Below are positions 33,901-46,355 of a DNA stretch of 64,000 nt, piece after piece. A program made the position numbers and the translations under genes. The notes below the pieces were generated by a model. That model made no database searches, was not told the DNA's origin, and saw nothing but the letters and a program-made list of their open reading frames with translations. The stretch comes from Maea johnstoni. Lineage: Eukaryota; Annelida; Polychaeta; Spionida; Magelonidae. Positions within the stretch are counted from its first letter, which is position 1; each line of letters begins with the position of its first letter. Location: contig OZ012690.1 of the NCBI GenBank assembly GCA_963942565.1, positions 17,850,873-17,914,872 on the forward strand, given 5' to 3'.

Positions 33901-36900
33901 CCCACTGAGGCATTCATCAGCCCTTCCAATGCTGAGGCTACTTTCATCCAAAGAACAAGGAAGCAAAGAATTTTTGAAAACCATCTAAACCCTGTCATGT
34001 TGGTATTTATTGGATAGCTCTCTTGATGATGATTTTGAAGATGATGATGTTAAAGATGGCGACAGTAAAGAAAACAATGATAATGAAAGTGATGATGACA
34101 ATAAAGCTAACAATATCCGCAAAGATGACAAAAATGATCAAAACAAAGATGGTAATGACAACAGTGACAACATAGATGATGATGATGATGATGAAGATGG
34201 TTATAATGATGGCCATAAGAAAAGCCTGAACCCTCGCCATCTCTCTACGGTTAAGTCAGATAAGGCTGACGCATTGCGAGAGACGAAGGTAGTAGCTAAT
34301 TTGTCGAATATTCAGGGCATGACTGCTGCACTCCCTAGCTGGTTTTGCATCTTTTTTTTGGGCTGCAATTATAGAGAAAATTACCCACCATGGAGCCATA
34401 CAAACCGAGACTCCCTCATGAGACGAATAACTTTAAATGGAGGACAGCATTCATACCAAGCTATTGTGCGAACACAAAAAACATTCTTATAGAACAAATA
34501 GAGGCAGAATTCAATATCGTTTTGCAAAAATCTTATCAAGAGACCAAATCAGCTTTTGGATGAGGTTCAGCTTTTTGAATTGTTATTATTAGAAGGTTTC
34601 AGGATTGCTATCTTTCCTACCCTTATATCCTCTCCCTAACTCGCAACTATGTATATATATTTCCTTTTTTAGAAATGTTAATTGGACTTGTGCTTTACAG
34701 ATAAAGAGTACAAACTCTTATCATCTCTGAACTAAGAACAACTTCCTCTGAAGGAGACAGCTAAATTTCCCTTTTTCATCTAATCTTTCTTTTTTTAATT
34801 TTATGGCAGTCAACAAAATTCATTGGAGATAACATTTAACACTCAGTCCAACAAAACATCAAAACATACCTATTCTATTTATCTTACTGAAAGGTGTGGT
34901 TTTATATCACCTGGCAGCATTTCTCTGAAACCTTTTGAACCTATGCTACTTCAAATTGCTTGTTAGTCAGACTGCTACTCTGGGGTAGGACCCCTTAAAC
35001 CCTTCTAGATTCGCCCCTTAAAAATTGGAGACAAGCTTTAAATGTATAGCTTTATGAGTTATGAGTAAGTTTATCACACATATAGGGGACCCTTTAAATC
35101 CTTAAAATCCTACCCTTAAGAATGTGCAAATGAGTACATCAAGACCACCAATGGTCTTTGAGTATAGGTATGTTAACACTTATGCTGCTGGTGGTTGCTA
35201 CTTTGGCAAAGACAAATGATGCAAAAAACCTGAAAAATGATCGAAACCCTGACACATGGGTACTCATCTGAGAGTACTCAGCGAGAACTATCCAATGAAT
35301 ACCAACATGACATGGTTTAGATTGCTTTCAAAGATCTTTGGGTCCTTGTGCTTTGGACAAAAGTAGCCTCAGCATTGGGAGGGTTAAAAATGAAATGGCC
35401 ATGCATTCTCAGACTTGAGAATTTATCGATTGACACCTGGCTTCGGGTATAATAGCTTTCTGTGGTATTCTAGCTGGTGCCCGTGTGGCTGCGCTGATAG
35501 CAATCTCGCGAAGCAGGCCAGCCGGAACAATTGCCCCACCTGGGAACAACGCAAGCAGAACATAAAACATCCTCGACCCTTTAAGGACACAGCCCTGCTC
35601 TGTTTTATCGGGCACGCTCTTAGAAAAGCAAAATTTACGAGCAAGCGAGCGTAATACTAATACAGAGGGAATACTAATACAGAGGGACACAGTCATTTTA
35701 GTTCACATTTTCTTCACTAGGGTGTGTTGGTGGTCCAATCTTTAAGGGTATATGTATATAAAAGCTCTTAGAAAACCAAAATTTATGAGGAAGCACAAAG
35801 AAATACTGACACAAAAGGGTGCACTAGGGTGTGTTGGTGGTCCAATTTTTTAGGGGTTTATAAAAGCTCTTAGAAAACAAGAATTTATGAGCAAGCACAA
35901 GAAATACTGATACAGAAGGTACAATCATTGTAGTTCACATATTCTTCAATTAATGTGCTAGTAGTCCTTTAAAGATGATGATGATGATGATGACGATGAT
36001 ATTGATGAAGGAGATGGTTATAATGATGTTTCAGATACAAATTAGTAAAATGAAATAAGTACTTACCGTCTTTTCCCTGACAGCCTCCACTCTATACCAA
36101 GTTCCATCAGAGACAGGTTTCGGTACCGTAATCCTTGTCGGGGTGCTATCACCAAGTGCGAATGAGAAACGCACATTGCCATTGACGATCTCCAAGGCGA
36201 TGAAATCCCCGCCATCTTGATTCATCTGACCAGGGTTGTAGAGGAGTAGGGCGTTTTCCTTGACCGTGGCAAATTCCAAGACAAAGTAGTTATTCTGGGC
36301 GTCCACGGAATTGTACTCCATATAGGATAGCTCCTGGAATCCTTTGCTGGATAGCGAGGTTTCACAGAGGGCGCCGGTGAAGCCTGCGGCACAGCTACAT
36401 GTAAAATGGCCAACTTCGTTCCTGCACCTGCCGCCATTTTTGCATGGGTTTTGGATGCATTCGTTGACGTCGCTCTCGCAGTTTTGACCCGTATATCCGG
36501 ACGCACAAACACAACTGTAGCCATTGCCATCGACGCCGAAACACGTGCCGCCATTACGACAAGGACCATTCTTACACTGGTCAATGGTGGTTTCGCATCT
36601 TTTCCCTGTCGTTCCCTGTCGACATGTGCACTTATAATCATGTTCCGATTTGGGGGAGGTGAAAACGAAGCTCTCGCTCTCAGAGACAACGTATGAAGTG
36701 CCAATGGAGATAGTGTCGATACACTCGGCACCATTCTGGCAATCGGATTGGCTACAAGGACGATGGTTGATTTTAGCGAATTTCACGCCGGCCTGATTTT
36801 CTATGGTGATTCGGTTGTTCTCCAAGATGCGCGCTAAGGTGCTGCGATACACGTACGTACCGCCAGGCTGGCGCGCCGCCAAAAACATCTGGAGGTCATC

Positions 36901-39900
36901 GCCTAGGCGATTGAGGCCTAGGATAACAACCGCATCACTTCCACTTACAAGGTTCTTAATCGTTGATAAAAACTTAACATATGAATTCTTGACAAAGTCT
37001 CCGGCAGTCGCATTCGATAAATGGATGTCTAGAGTATTGTCCAATGTTGCGCTCGTGAATGGACGGAACTCTACGGACATCGTGGAATATACGGTTTTGT
37101 GAATACCATCGTGACCGCTAAGGTTAAGTTCATATTGCTGTGCATCCTTGACATTCCTGGCATGTAGATTACAACCTGATGGTATGCTGAACACCGATTG
37201 GTCGCCTTTGACGATGCTGCAGAGGTAATCGCCAACCAGATCTTTATCGGAGGGACGTACATCGGCGATCTTTCCACTCGCGAAGACGCCCTGGTAGGTG
37301 TTCACAACGATGCTAAGGGCGCGTGGCGTGGACGGATTATCGTTCGTATCGTTAACGACGACTCGAACACTCAATGTGGAAGACTGAGTCGGAACACCAT
37401 TATCCTTGACCTCCAAGGTCAGCAAGTAGCTGGGCGTGTTTTCGCGATCCAAAGATGCCTTCGTTTGGATGACACCAGAGCTGGACGCGAGTTCGAACAA
37501 ATTCTGATGGCTCAGCAGCTTGTAGTTATAGGGTCCGCGGTTAGGTGGCAGGTCGGGATCGTGGGTATAGGGAACGAGATTCATCACACTCGTAAAGGCG
37601 CCCTTGTTTTCGAGGACATAACCAGTTGGGATACTGGGTATGAAGTAGGGTCCGTTGTCATTGGCGTCGGTAAGGTAGATTTTCACCTGAGTAGTACCTG
37701 ATAAAAGAAAAAGAATGCATCTTAGTTAAGAAAATCCTTTACATAATATTACAATACATTATTTGAATTTTTCAATATCGTATATCATTTTTTAAGCATT
37801 TAAACTATAAAGTTATGTTACATGTAATTACTACAAGGGATAATCTAAAAATTGCATTTAAATAAATTCACACAGAATGTTGGATTAACCCTTCCAATGA
37901 ATGCTAAGGCTAAATTTATTTGTGCAAAGCACAAGGACACAAAGATTTTTGAAAACCATATCAACCCTGTCATGTTGGTATTCATTGGAAAGCTCTCGCT
38001 CTAGCCACCAACAGAATAAGGGTCAACTTACCAGTCTGAGGGGGTATGCCACTATCAATAGCACCGACGGTCAGGTTGTAGATTGGATAACCTTCACGGT
38101 TCAAGGTTGCGTTTGTTGCGATAACTCCAGAGTCTGCATTAATCCTGAAGGCATAACCCTCATTCCCGTTCAGAATCTTATACTTGAACTGACTATATTC
38201 CGGCTTTAAGTCATTGTCGTTGGCCGACACTGTGACGACGGATGTCCCGAGGCTGGCATCCTCCCGAACAGTTCCCTCAAAGAGAGGCTGAGTGAAAATC
38301 GGGGGATCGTTCGCATCCTGAATGGACACCCGCACTTCGCACTCATCGGTATCGTTCCCTCTGATTGGTCCATAATTCTTTGCCAGTACTCGCAAGATAA
38401 TATTGGATGCGGACTCTCTATCGAGTTGCTTGGAGACGAAGATGACACCCGTGTTTTCGTTAATGGTGAAGCGTTTGAGGTTACTGTCTCCGATCAGGTA
38501 GTAGTATACCTTTCCTTCCAGTCCCTTGTCAGCATCAGTGGCCGAAACCGCACCTACACGATAATTAGGCTTGGCCGACTCACTGACGATAAAACTGTAC
38601 TTCCTCTGAGAGAACTGTGGAATGAACTCATTGACCCCTGTCACCGCGATCGTGACCTTGGTATTACCCGTCAAGGTTGTTCCAGGATTGACGGCTCTGA
38701 TGTGAAGATCGTAGGATTGACGAAGTTCGTAATCGATGCTCCCCTGCGATCGTATGATTCCTTGGCTTCTATCGATGGTGAATTTACTACTTGCGTAAAC
38801 ATCTCCCGTGATGAGATACTCAATGATGGCGTTCGATTCACTATCGGCATCTTCCGCTTTGGCTTGGAAGATCGATGTACCACTGGGTGAGTTCTCACGG
38901 ATACTGGCGTGGTAGACGGTCTGGTTAAAGAGTGGAGGATTGTCATTAACATCGCTCACAGTCACAGTGAAGAAAACGCTCTTCTCGCGTGGTAAAAACC
39001 CTCGATCACGGGCAGTCACGGTCAGCTTATGCACCTTGGTGGTCTCAAAATCCAGCGGTTTCTGAACTCGAATGTGACCAAGGCTTTCATCAATTGAGAA
39101 CTCATTATCGGCATCTCCACCAGTGATGTAGAAAGATACCTGTCCATTGGGACCGACGTCGCGATCGGTAGCAGTGACCGTAGCGATGACCGACCCAACC
39201 TGCTTGTTTTCGGGAATTTCCACGCTAAACACGCTACTTGTAAATTGAGGTGCATAGTTATTGGTCGGCGCAATCGGGATAGTGACATCAGCGAAGGCGA
39301 ATTTCGGAGGACTTCCACGATCCTGGGCCTTCACTCTCAGATAGAGGCTCTGTGAGGTGAGGCGGCCAACAGGGTTGATAAGCGTGATCTCACCAGAGTA
39401 GCGATGAATGGCCAAATAGTTGGATCCGTTTCCGGCCTGTATGAAATACTCTATCTCCGCATTGCTGCCGAAGTCTCTATCATCTACAGCTTTCACTGTG
39501 AGGACGGATGTGCCAGTTGCCGTCGTTTCCGCAACTGGAGCGAAATATGTCGTATTACTGAATACAGGTGGATACTGATTGGCCGGTAAGATTTTGATCA
39601 GGATATCAGTGCTGCTTGACAATGGTGTCTCGCCCCGATCCATGGCAACGATCGTCAGGTGGTACTGGTTCTCACTGATTGGTCCATTTGAGGTAGACTT
39701 GTATTTGAGGACCTCGCGTGAATAGAGATTGCCATCTTCCGCATCTAACTTGAAATATTTCGTCGGCGTTTTTAGCGTATAAAACACCTGCGAATTTGGT
39801 CCTGGTGAATCGTCATCGGTCGCAGAAACCTTGCCGATAAAAGTTGAGGCTTTCTGGAGTTCGGTGAAATTGAATTGATAGTTTCTGGGTTTAAAATGTG

Positions 39901-42900
39901 GTGCATTGTCATTAGTATCCAAGATCTCAATACGAATCGTCGTGCTTGCAACGAAAGCGCCATCGGTGGTCCGAACGCGAAGCTCGTAGTCTTGCTTTCT
40001 CTCCCTATCAAGGGAACCAGCAACAGTGACATTCCCGCTCTTGCTGTCGATCGCGAACTTGTTATCCGGATTTTCAGAAAACGAGTAGGTATGGATGGCA
40101 TTGGATCCGATATCGGCATCGGTCGAGGTGATGCGGACTACAAAGGCCCCGATTGGTGAATTTTCCGGAATCTTGGTATTGAAGTGCCGAGTAAAGCGAG
40201 GTGGGTGATCGTTCTTGTCCAGAACCGTAACATCCACAGTTGCCGTGGCAGTGATCCGAGGTGTACCCTAAAATGAAGAAGGAGTTTCAATGAATTATTT
40301 GTACCATTCTTTCCAATCAATATTTGAATTTCATCTAGCACATAGATGGCCTACGATAATTGCTAAATAGCCGATGAAAAGCAGAATTAAGTAGAGGTAT
40401 GATTTCAAAGTTTGGATTACAATTAAATTATGGTAAACTACATGTTTCTTTCACAGCTACCTTAAAGAGCTACCATTTAAAAAAACAAAAATCTCCTGTA
40501 ATAATAAATGTATAATTTTTTCAGTCAATACAATTATATTCTTATCCAAACCTCATAATTGAGTAAAATTGGTCATCTAAATAAGCAAAGGTGATAATAT
40601 TCAGATTTTTTGCCTAAAATGCCCCAAAAATAGTCTTTAAGGGTAACTCACACCCTCGTCCATTAAGAAAATTGATCACCATCACTCAAAGTATATGTGT
40701 ACCATGTTTCATGCTTTTTGCACAAAGTGCAAAATTTGTGTCTTAGCCACCTGGCCTATTGGAAGAATACCACTACTTACATGATCGACAGCCTCCACTA
40801 CGAGAGTGTATCTACTGATCTTCTCCCTATCGAGGCTCATCTTGGTTTTAATGATGCCATCCGCGCTGCCAATATCAAACGTATCTCCCCCGGCTCCATC
40901 TTTAAACTGATAGGTCAATCGACCATTGTTCTCCGAATCCGCATCTGTTGCCGTGACAACAGCTACTGTCGTACCATAAGATCCCTCCTCCATGATGCTG
41001 GTGTTGTAGACAAGTTTCTCGAAGACGGGTGCATTGTCGTTTTCGTCGAGAACGCGGACAGCAAGTTCGGCGAATCCCGAGAGAGCTGGGTTGCTATTAT
41101 CCCTCGCCTCGATCCAAAGGCTGAAACTTTTCACCTCCTCGTAATCAAGATTCTTCTTGATCTTCACAAGTCCGCTGTCGCTATCGACATCGAAAACTTG
41201 CCCGACGTTTCCTCCTGCGATGTGATAGGTCAATGGCGCGCCCCTTGGTGATGTAGCAGTTACTGTGGTAACGCGATGCTGCACGTCGACGTTTTCGGAG
41301 AGGCTGAAGCCACGTACACCGGGATTGATAACGGGAAACCCAAGTGTGTTTTCCGGAAGAAAACGGACTTCCACCGACACTTCATCTGTTAGAGGATTCT
41401 GACCCTGTAAATGACGCAAACATGATCGTCAATGAAAAAATTGAATTGATAGGTTCTGGGCTTAAAATGTGATGCATTGTCACTATTAGTATCTAAGATC
41501 TCAATACAAATTGTCGTGCCTGCAACAAAGACTCCATCAGTGGTCCGAACAGAAAATGAAGCTCATAGCCCACATATGAGAGAATCAAATTTTCGATTGT
41601 ACAGTGGACCCTTACTAACATGTACTATTGCCACAAGTATCTACCTTATCATATTCATTAAGATTTTTATGGGTTCAGGGTGGCCAATGTTTTCTGAAAA
41701 TACCTTGATGTTGTATCAGCAAGAATTGCAGGTAGGTCCATCATTTGTGAAATGGTAACTAGCGATAGATTGAGGGCAGCCTAGATTTCCCATTAGTTAT
41801 TTTGCAAAATAATTATAGTGTCCCAAATTTCTACGGTGGTCTAAATTTCAGAGAATTAACGGTAGTACGTACCTTATCAGTGGCTCTGACGTTGAACCTG
41901 TATCCACCGCTCCGACCGCTCAGTTCTCGGGCAGACCTGATTACTCCATTGCTGGGGTTCACGTTGAATTTAGAGGCATCCTGGCCGAAGAGGGAGTATG
42001 CAATCTCACCATTTGTGCCGATATCTCGATCAGATGCTGTTACGCCAAGCACAAACTCGCCTGCAAAATAAAACCAAAAATGAAATAAAACTTATGAAAT
42101 AAACAAATTGACTTTTTTCAAAGAACACTACCATATTTATCAGTACAGAGCATGATTTACAAATGAAATCAAATAAATGCTTTAACTTTAATAGTATACA
42201 GTAAACCAGTGAACATTTAATATAGTAGACTGAATATTATTTTTACTCGTGTCATGGTGAATGCCAATGAGTATCTTTCATATTTTCTAAGCCCCAATAC
42301 GACGAAACCTTCATAGGTTCAAAAATACAATTGTAAATGCAGTTTTTTCAAGTCCCTTTTGTTCCTTATTCATTTTGAAAAATCTGAGTATTGTGGACTT
42401 CTACAAGTGAGCCCCTCGACCCCAGACCCAGGATATGTACAATTCTGAGATTTCAACAAACATACCTTTACTTGTTGGATCGCGTATGTAGATACTGTAC
42501 GATCTTCTCTCAAATTGCGGTGTGTTGTCGTTGGCATCATCTACGATGATCGTCACGGCCACTGTACTGGATAGTTTTGCGGGGCGGCCATTATCGGTTG
42601 CCATAACAACAAGGCTGTACCGATCCCGCTCCTCCCGATCCAACATGGCCGTAGTCACGATTTCTCCCGTCGACGCAAAGATGGTGAACTTGTTGTCGAT
42701 ACTGTCCAAAAGACTATACCTGAAAACGAGAAGAGAAAACTGATAAGGATTCGGTGTTGAAAAGAACATGTATGGAATGGGAGACAAAAACAACCATAGT
42801 TTTTAACCGTTTCCAATGCTAAGGCTACTTTTGTCCAAAGCAAAAAGATGCAAAGATTTTTGAAAACAATATGAACCATGTCATGTTGGTATTCATTGGA

Positions 42901-43751
42901 TAGCTTTTGTCGATCATCTCAGATGAGTACCCATGTGCCATGGTTTCAATAATTTTAAGGTTTTTTGCATCCTTTTGTATTGGCCAAATAAGCCACCACC
43001 ATCATAAGGGTTAAGGTAGCATTAATAAGTAGCATCTTCGTTTCTTTAGTTATCCATTTATGCTATTCTTTGCGGTGCAAAAGATACTATATGTCATAAT
43101 GCATCACATTGTATCTCTTTGTTTCACACCACATAGTATCATGTTGTAAGTTGTAACTCTTATGTAACATATTGCATGATATCTTGTATCATCCTATTCT
43201 ATTGCGCTATATTGCATCACATAAGCATGTTTCTTGAACTGTCATATTATTCATGAATCAATACATGTCCTGGGCATCTATCTACTCACTGATGGTGAGC
43301 ATTCCCTTGAAAGTAATCATCCAAATACTCTGATATTATGAGAAAAATCAGGACATGAATCAAAATTTTCCCCAAAGGAGTAAGTTATCTCCGATTATTT
43401 GTTCATTATACATTTTTAAAGTTATGCATTTATTTTAAAGATATCATTGGATTTTCACCAATAGAATACATTACCTCTAATTATTTGTCCATCATATATT
43501 CTTAAAGTAATTATATCAAAGACATTATTGATTTATTTTTAGTAATTGGTGAATTAATTGTTTTGCTTACCTGATCAAGGCATTGTGGTCTGCGTCTTTG
43601 TCGGTCGCGGTGACCTTGACAGCGCTATACGGTGCCGCCTCTTTCTCCAGAACATGGCCGACGTAGTGTGTACGCTGGAATATAGGCGGATTGTCATTGA
43701 CGTCCTGTACATACACGGTCACAGTTCCAGTACCGGTCAGCCTTGGAGACC
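30886..43751 (-). CDS. FAT4: Fat-type protocadherin (FAT4-like), seven exons, partial at both ends
   Basis: Minus-strand exons: 43571-43751, 42466-42719, 41873-42060, 40781-41404, 38032-40267, 36067-37697 and 30886-30993. All have GT-AG borders, and the first six join in one frame of about 1,704 residues. Order: end of a cadherin repeat, 12 whole cadherin repeats, a membrane-distal spacer with GKIADVRPSDKD and SVEFRPFTSATLDNTLD, a long first EGF, an EGF, a calcium EGF (DVNEC), then laminin G (GFQELSYMEYNSVDAQNNYF). This order, and the 'LSYMEY' laminin-G start, are what I recall of FAT4, the giant receptor for Dachsous in planar polarity and Hippo-linked growth control. The N-terminal repeats must lie beyond 64000. 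The rest of laminin G, the transmembrane segment and the tail are not found. FAT4 is preferred over FAT1-3; orthology is inferred. Confidence 0.87.
31138..31349 (+). mobile_element. TTAA MITE family A
   Basis: Left end decayed ('AATTATGATGACATGCTGTT'), right end intact (GTGGAAGGGTTAA). It lies in the FAT4 intron between exons 6 and 7. Confidence 0.85.
31350..33920. other. FAT4 intron 6, no exon seen
   Basis: AT-rich sequence without coding signals. Isolated family B-type ends occur at 31888 (TTAACCCGCTCATTCCCAGA) and 32997 (TTAACCTATTCATCCCTG), each without a clear partner. Confidence 0.55.
33921..34021 (-). mobile_element. TTAA MITE family A, half copy
   Basis: CCCTTCCAATGCTGAGGCTA through TTTATTGGATAGCTCTC. 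The match stops exactly where a GATGAT repeat begins, so the other half was lost or replaced. Confidence 0.8.
34022..34215 (+). repeat. GAT/AAT-rich imperfect trinucleotide repeat
   Basis: GATGAT, AATGAC and GACAAA-type triplets over about 190 bases. The Asp/Asn-rich frame starting at 34010 is a repeat artefact that opens inside a MITE. Confidence 0.85.
35173..35387 (+). mobile_element. TTAA MITE family A, full length
   Basis: Starts TTAACACTTATGCTGCTGG and ends CATTGGGAGGGTTAA, in FAT4 intron 6. Confidence 0.9.
35616..35975 (+). repeat. tandem repeat, three unequal units
   Basis: 'GCTCTTAGAAAA' opens units at 35616, 35764 and 35876. Each continues with AATTTATGAG-like, 'GAAATACTGATACAGA'-like and 'TAGGGTGTGTTGGTGGTCCA'-like blocks, the last seen at 35720 and 35825. 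Spacing is 148 and 112 bases. Confidence 0.8.
36067..37697 (-). CDS. FAT4: FAT4-like exon 6: last cadherin repeat, spacer, three EGFs, start of laminin G
   Basis: 543 codons. The last whole cadherin repeat ends VVVNDTNDNPST (about 37340). A spacer of about 180 residues follows. EGF1 is long (36595-36756), from PCSQSDCQNGAECID to GTTGKRCE with a Ser-rich insertion. EGF2 is 36478-36576 (CKNGPCRNGGTC). EGF3 is 36364-36459 with the calcium signature DVNEC. Laminin G starts near 36345. Confidence 0.92.
37885..38026 (-). mobile_element. TTAA MITE family A, internally deleted, abutting a FAT4 splice donor
   Basis: Left end TTAACCCTTCCAATGAATGC; right end 'AGAATAAGGGTCAA'. It ends 6 bases from FAT4 exon 5. 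Its terminal TTAA (now TCAA on the plus strand) supplies the last base of the GTAAGT donor consensus on the minus strand. Confidence 0.88.
38032..40267 (-). CDS. FAT4: FAT4-like exon 5: seven cadherin repeats in one exon
   Basis: 2,236 bases. It runs from GTPRITATATVDVTVLDKND to IDSGIPPQTG with linkers LDKNDHPPRF, LDTNDNAPHF, LPANQYPPVF, APTNNYAPQF, SDVNDNPPLF, TGVNEFIPQF and QDANDPPIF. Three of the seven have lost the DxNDN calcium motif. DRE or DYE calcium motifs and XEX-type glutamates (PENS, PENK, RENS) remain in most repeats. Confidence 0.93.
40781..41404 (-). CDS. FAT4: FAT4-like exon 4: two cadherin repeats
   Basis: 208 codons, phase 0 at both ends, from GQNPLTDEVSVEVRFLPE to YTLVVEAVDH. 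It holds the repeats ending LDENDNAPVF and continuing to the next linker. The preceding linker, FLPENTLGFPV, is non-canonical. Confidence 0.92.
41873..42060 (-). CDS. FAT4: FAT4-like exon 3: part of a cadherin repeat
   Basis: Encodes GEFVLGVTASDRDIGTNGEI through YRFNVRATDK, with the DRD calcium motif. Splice borders TTTGCAG|GC and AAG|GTACGT. Confidence 0.9.
42466..42719 (-). CDS. FAT4: FAT4-like exon 2: part of a cadherin repeat
   Basis: Encodes YSLLDSIDNKFTIFASTGEI through the linker DDANDNTPQF to RDPTSKG. Borders TTTTCAG|GT and AAAG|GTATGT; phase agrees with both neighbours. Confidence 0.92.
42803..43014 (-). mobile_element. TTAA MITE family A, full length, reversed
   Basis: TTAACCGTTTCCAATGCTAA at the left and ACCATCATAAGGGTTAA at the right, in the FAT4 intron between exons 1 and 2 of this set. 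Confidence 0.9.
43571..43751 (-). CDS. FAT4: FAT4-like exon 1 of this set: cadherin linker and start of a repeat
   Basis: Encodes GSPRLTGTGTVTVYVQDVND, NPPIF and the following repeat to DHNALIR, with borders TCTTCAG|GG and CAG|GTAAGC. It starts in mid-codon, so earlier exons exist, but none is recognised up to 64000. Confidence 0.9.
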
Positions 43752-43924
43752 CTGAAGACGGAGAAGGGAAAATATATTATTTGAAGCTCACAGAAACATT
43801 TTTCATTATACGATTTTAATATACATGTAGTTGTAATTATAATATTCAGTACCAGTCAGCATTGGTTGTCCAGAAAAGTATAAAATGAAGAGTGATCAGG
43901 CGTGGGAAATATCTTCATGCTATA

Positions 43925-44024
43925 TTGATAATTATGATTATGATTATCATCATCATTATCATCACCATCATTATCATCATCAATATTTTTAACATCCCCA
44001 ACATCCTCATGCTCATCCTCATGC

Positions 44025-44063
<39 letters not shown>

Positions 44064-44155
44064 ACATCATTTCTAACATTCCCAACATCCTCATCATAAT
44101 CATTAATATCATCATCATCATCCCCATCATCATCATCATCATCACCATCACCACC
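43925..44155 (+). repeat. ATC/ATT trinucleotide repeat
   Basis: (ATC)n with AACATCCCC-type interruptions. Ile/Met-rich frames are artefacts. Confidence 0.93.
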
Positions 44156-46149
44156 ATTTGCCCTCTAATTACCAACATTAATACCATAATGCTGAAGTCC
44201 CCTGCGCCCATAGACCCTTTACACACAAACACATGCAACATGCCTTCCGTTTTCACTGCCTAAATATTTACGCGCTCACAAGCGTCTCGCGTTACCGTAA
44301 TAGAGAAGCTCCTGGCAGACAGTGGATGTCTAGTAGTACATGTCCACCATGTGCCACGGTCATCTCTCATCACCGCCTAATCCAGCCCACCATTAACATT
44401 CTACCCACCCATAACACAGGCCACCTACCCCAAATGCTAGCCCAGAATATTTGTATGCTATGTACTCAGAGCTGTACAACCATATGAATGTGAAAACCGT
44501 GGTACTTCAGTTGGTCTGTTTCTGTAGAAGGGAAAAGTTTGAATCACTGACGTCTAAATTCCTGATATATGTTTCAGTCGACTTTCCGAAAAAGGCCATG
44601 CATGAAGTACATATTGAAAGTTTTACTTATAACTACACGTTTTCACAGATTTATGAGAACCCCTTAATTTAAAACATGGTAACTTTTAAAGAAAGTCATC
44701 TTTCGGTGAAGAAAACCGAAATGGTATCGGGAATGCCAATTAATGATTAATTACGATGCATGTATTGGGATTTTTGGGATTCTGCACGATTTGTGAAGAT
44801 GTCAGCTTTTGCCTTATCTCATGGTCCCTGCATTACAGACATGACTGCTAGATACCTCCAATCTTCATGTCGTGTCACACACAAATTCCACTGATTCAGA
44901 CACCCCACACCAAGAGCCTTAACGCACCAAGGTGGTTAAATTTACCACATGGTACAATACTTAGAAAATAATAAAGACTTATGGAAAATATGAACAGAAA
45001 ATAAATGCCTATTCAATTTGAATATAACCAATAATTTTATCTTAACAAATAAGTATTTGCTAATTTTCTAAGGCTTGCAGTACCCACTCTTTTCACTCAC
45101 CAAGCATGACTAGATCAATATATGCCAACCATAGTACAAGCTATCTGAATGCAAGTTTACTCAATTCAAATATCACCAATAATTCTATCTTAGAATTTGA
45201 ATGCAAATTCAAATAGCCAAACAAATAGCACATTTTCATGCAAACTTAAGGAACATATATGTTAACGAATACCTCAAACTTTCCAATTTCATTTTCTGTT
45301 TTGCAAAGCCAGTGATAAGAAATACAACTGAAATGACGAGAGTCGAAAACTCGTTCATAAAATAAGATTTACAATGGCCAAGATTTACTGCCCACTATCC
45401 CACACTAAGTACTGGCTTCCTCCCTATGCTATTGGGCCCACAAATCTCAGGGTCCATAAAGAGCTTGATATATGTTTAGTATTGCCTAAGAGAACATGTG
45501 TCACCCAGGCGTGGGGTAATTGTTTGTCTTACAGGATCTGAACAAACACTTAGCGGAGAAGACTTGACACCCTGTATACCGATGTGCAATAACACATCAA
45601 CATAGCAACTACTAGTCTACTGAAGTAGACTACCTTGCTCATCCTCAATCACACAGTACCAAAGAGTTAGGGGAAGGAATGGAGAAGAGCTCAGGAAATG
45701 AGCAAAATATTTAAGGTCTCAACCTATTTGATTGATACATCCCTATTTTGATGGTAAATAATACCAGGAAAAAATCCTGGATTTCTCTCATCAATATTAT
45801 CAAAGCTTATTCGTTGATACACTTATTGTACCAAGGTTGTGTGAAAATAATAACGTCATCTTAGTCAGACTTTTCAGATAAAGTGCAATGGGCAAGAATG
45901 GGTTAACACACATGACTACCGTACAACCCATGCTTATTACATAATCCTGATAATTCTGAGGGGATGTCATCTCTGGCTCTGTGGCAGGGCGAGGACAGAC
46001 ACAGACTAAAACAGCCTATTATCTACTCTCGCTCCCCTGCCACCAACCACTGGTGTTGGAATAGAAACAGGGAACAGTTTATAGGGAAGTGTTACTCCCA
46101 TGGAAGACTTTCGATTTGGCAATATGCACATTTTGATTCAATAATAAAG

Positions 46150-46225
46150 GTAAAGGTATTCGGTTTATAGTCTTGTATCCAACGAAATGTTCACATGACC
46201 TTCCTCCACTAGCAGGCCTGTACAC
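46150..46225 (-). mobile_element. SINE 3'-end fragment
   Basis: The minus strand matches the tail of the SINE at 9514 and 13265: 'GCCTGCTAG', 'GGAAGGTCATGTGAACATTT' and 'GATACAAGACTATAAA'. Confidence 0.75.
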
Positions 46226-46339
46226 ACGGAAAAATATCATGTAATGGACAAAAAAAATCTGAGTTTCTACTAAACACCTAGTTCCTGATCTATCACCTTC
46301 CCCTCATTCCTACCCTCCTGTCTAGTAGGGGTAATAGCA

Positions 46340-46355
46340 GGGTTACCGGTAACCC
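46340..46355. repeat. perfect 16-bp palindrome
   Basis: GGGTTACCGGTAACCC within a stretch rich in GGGT and ACCC words. Confidence 0.9.

Noticed and set aside
34010-34492. Acidic 160-codon frame
   Set aside because: Starts inside a broken MITE and runs through a GAT repeat.
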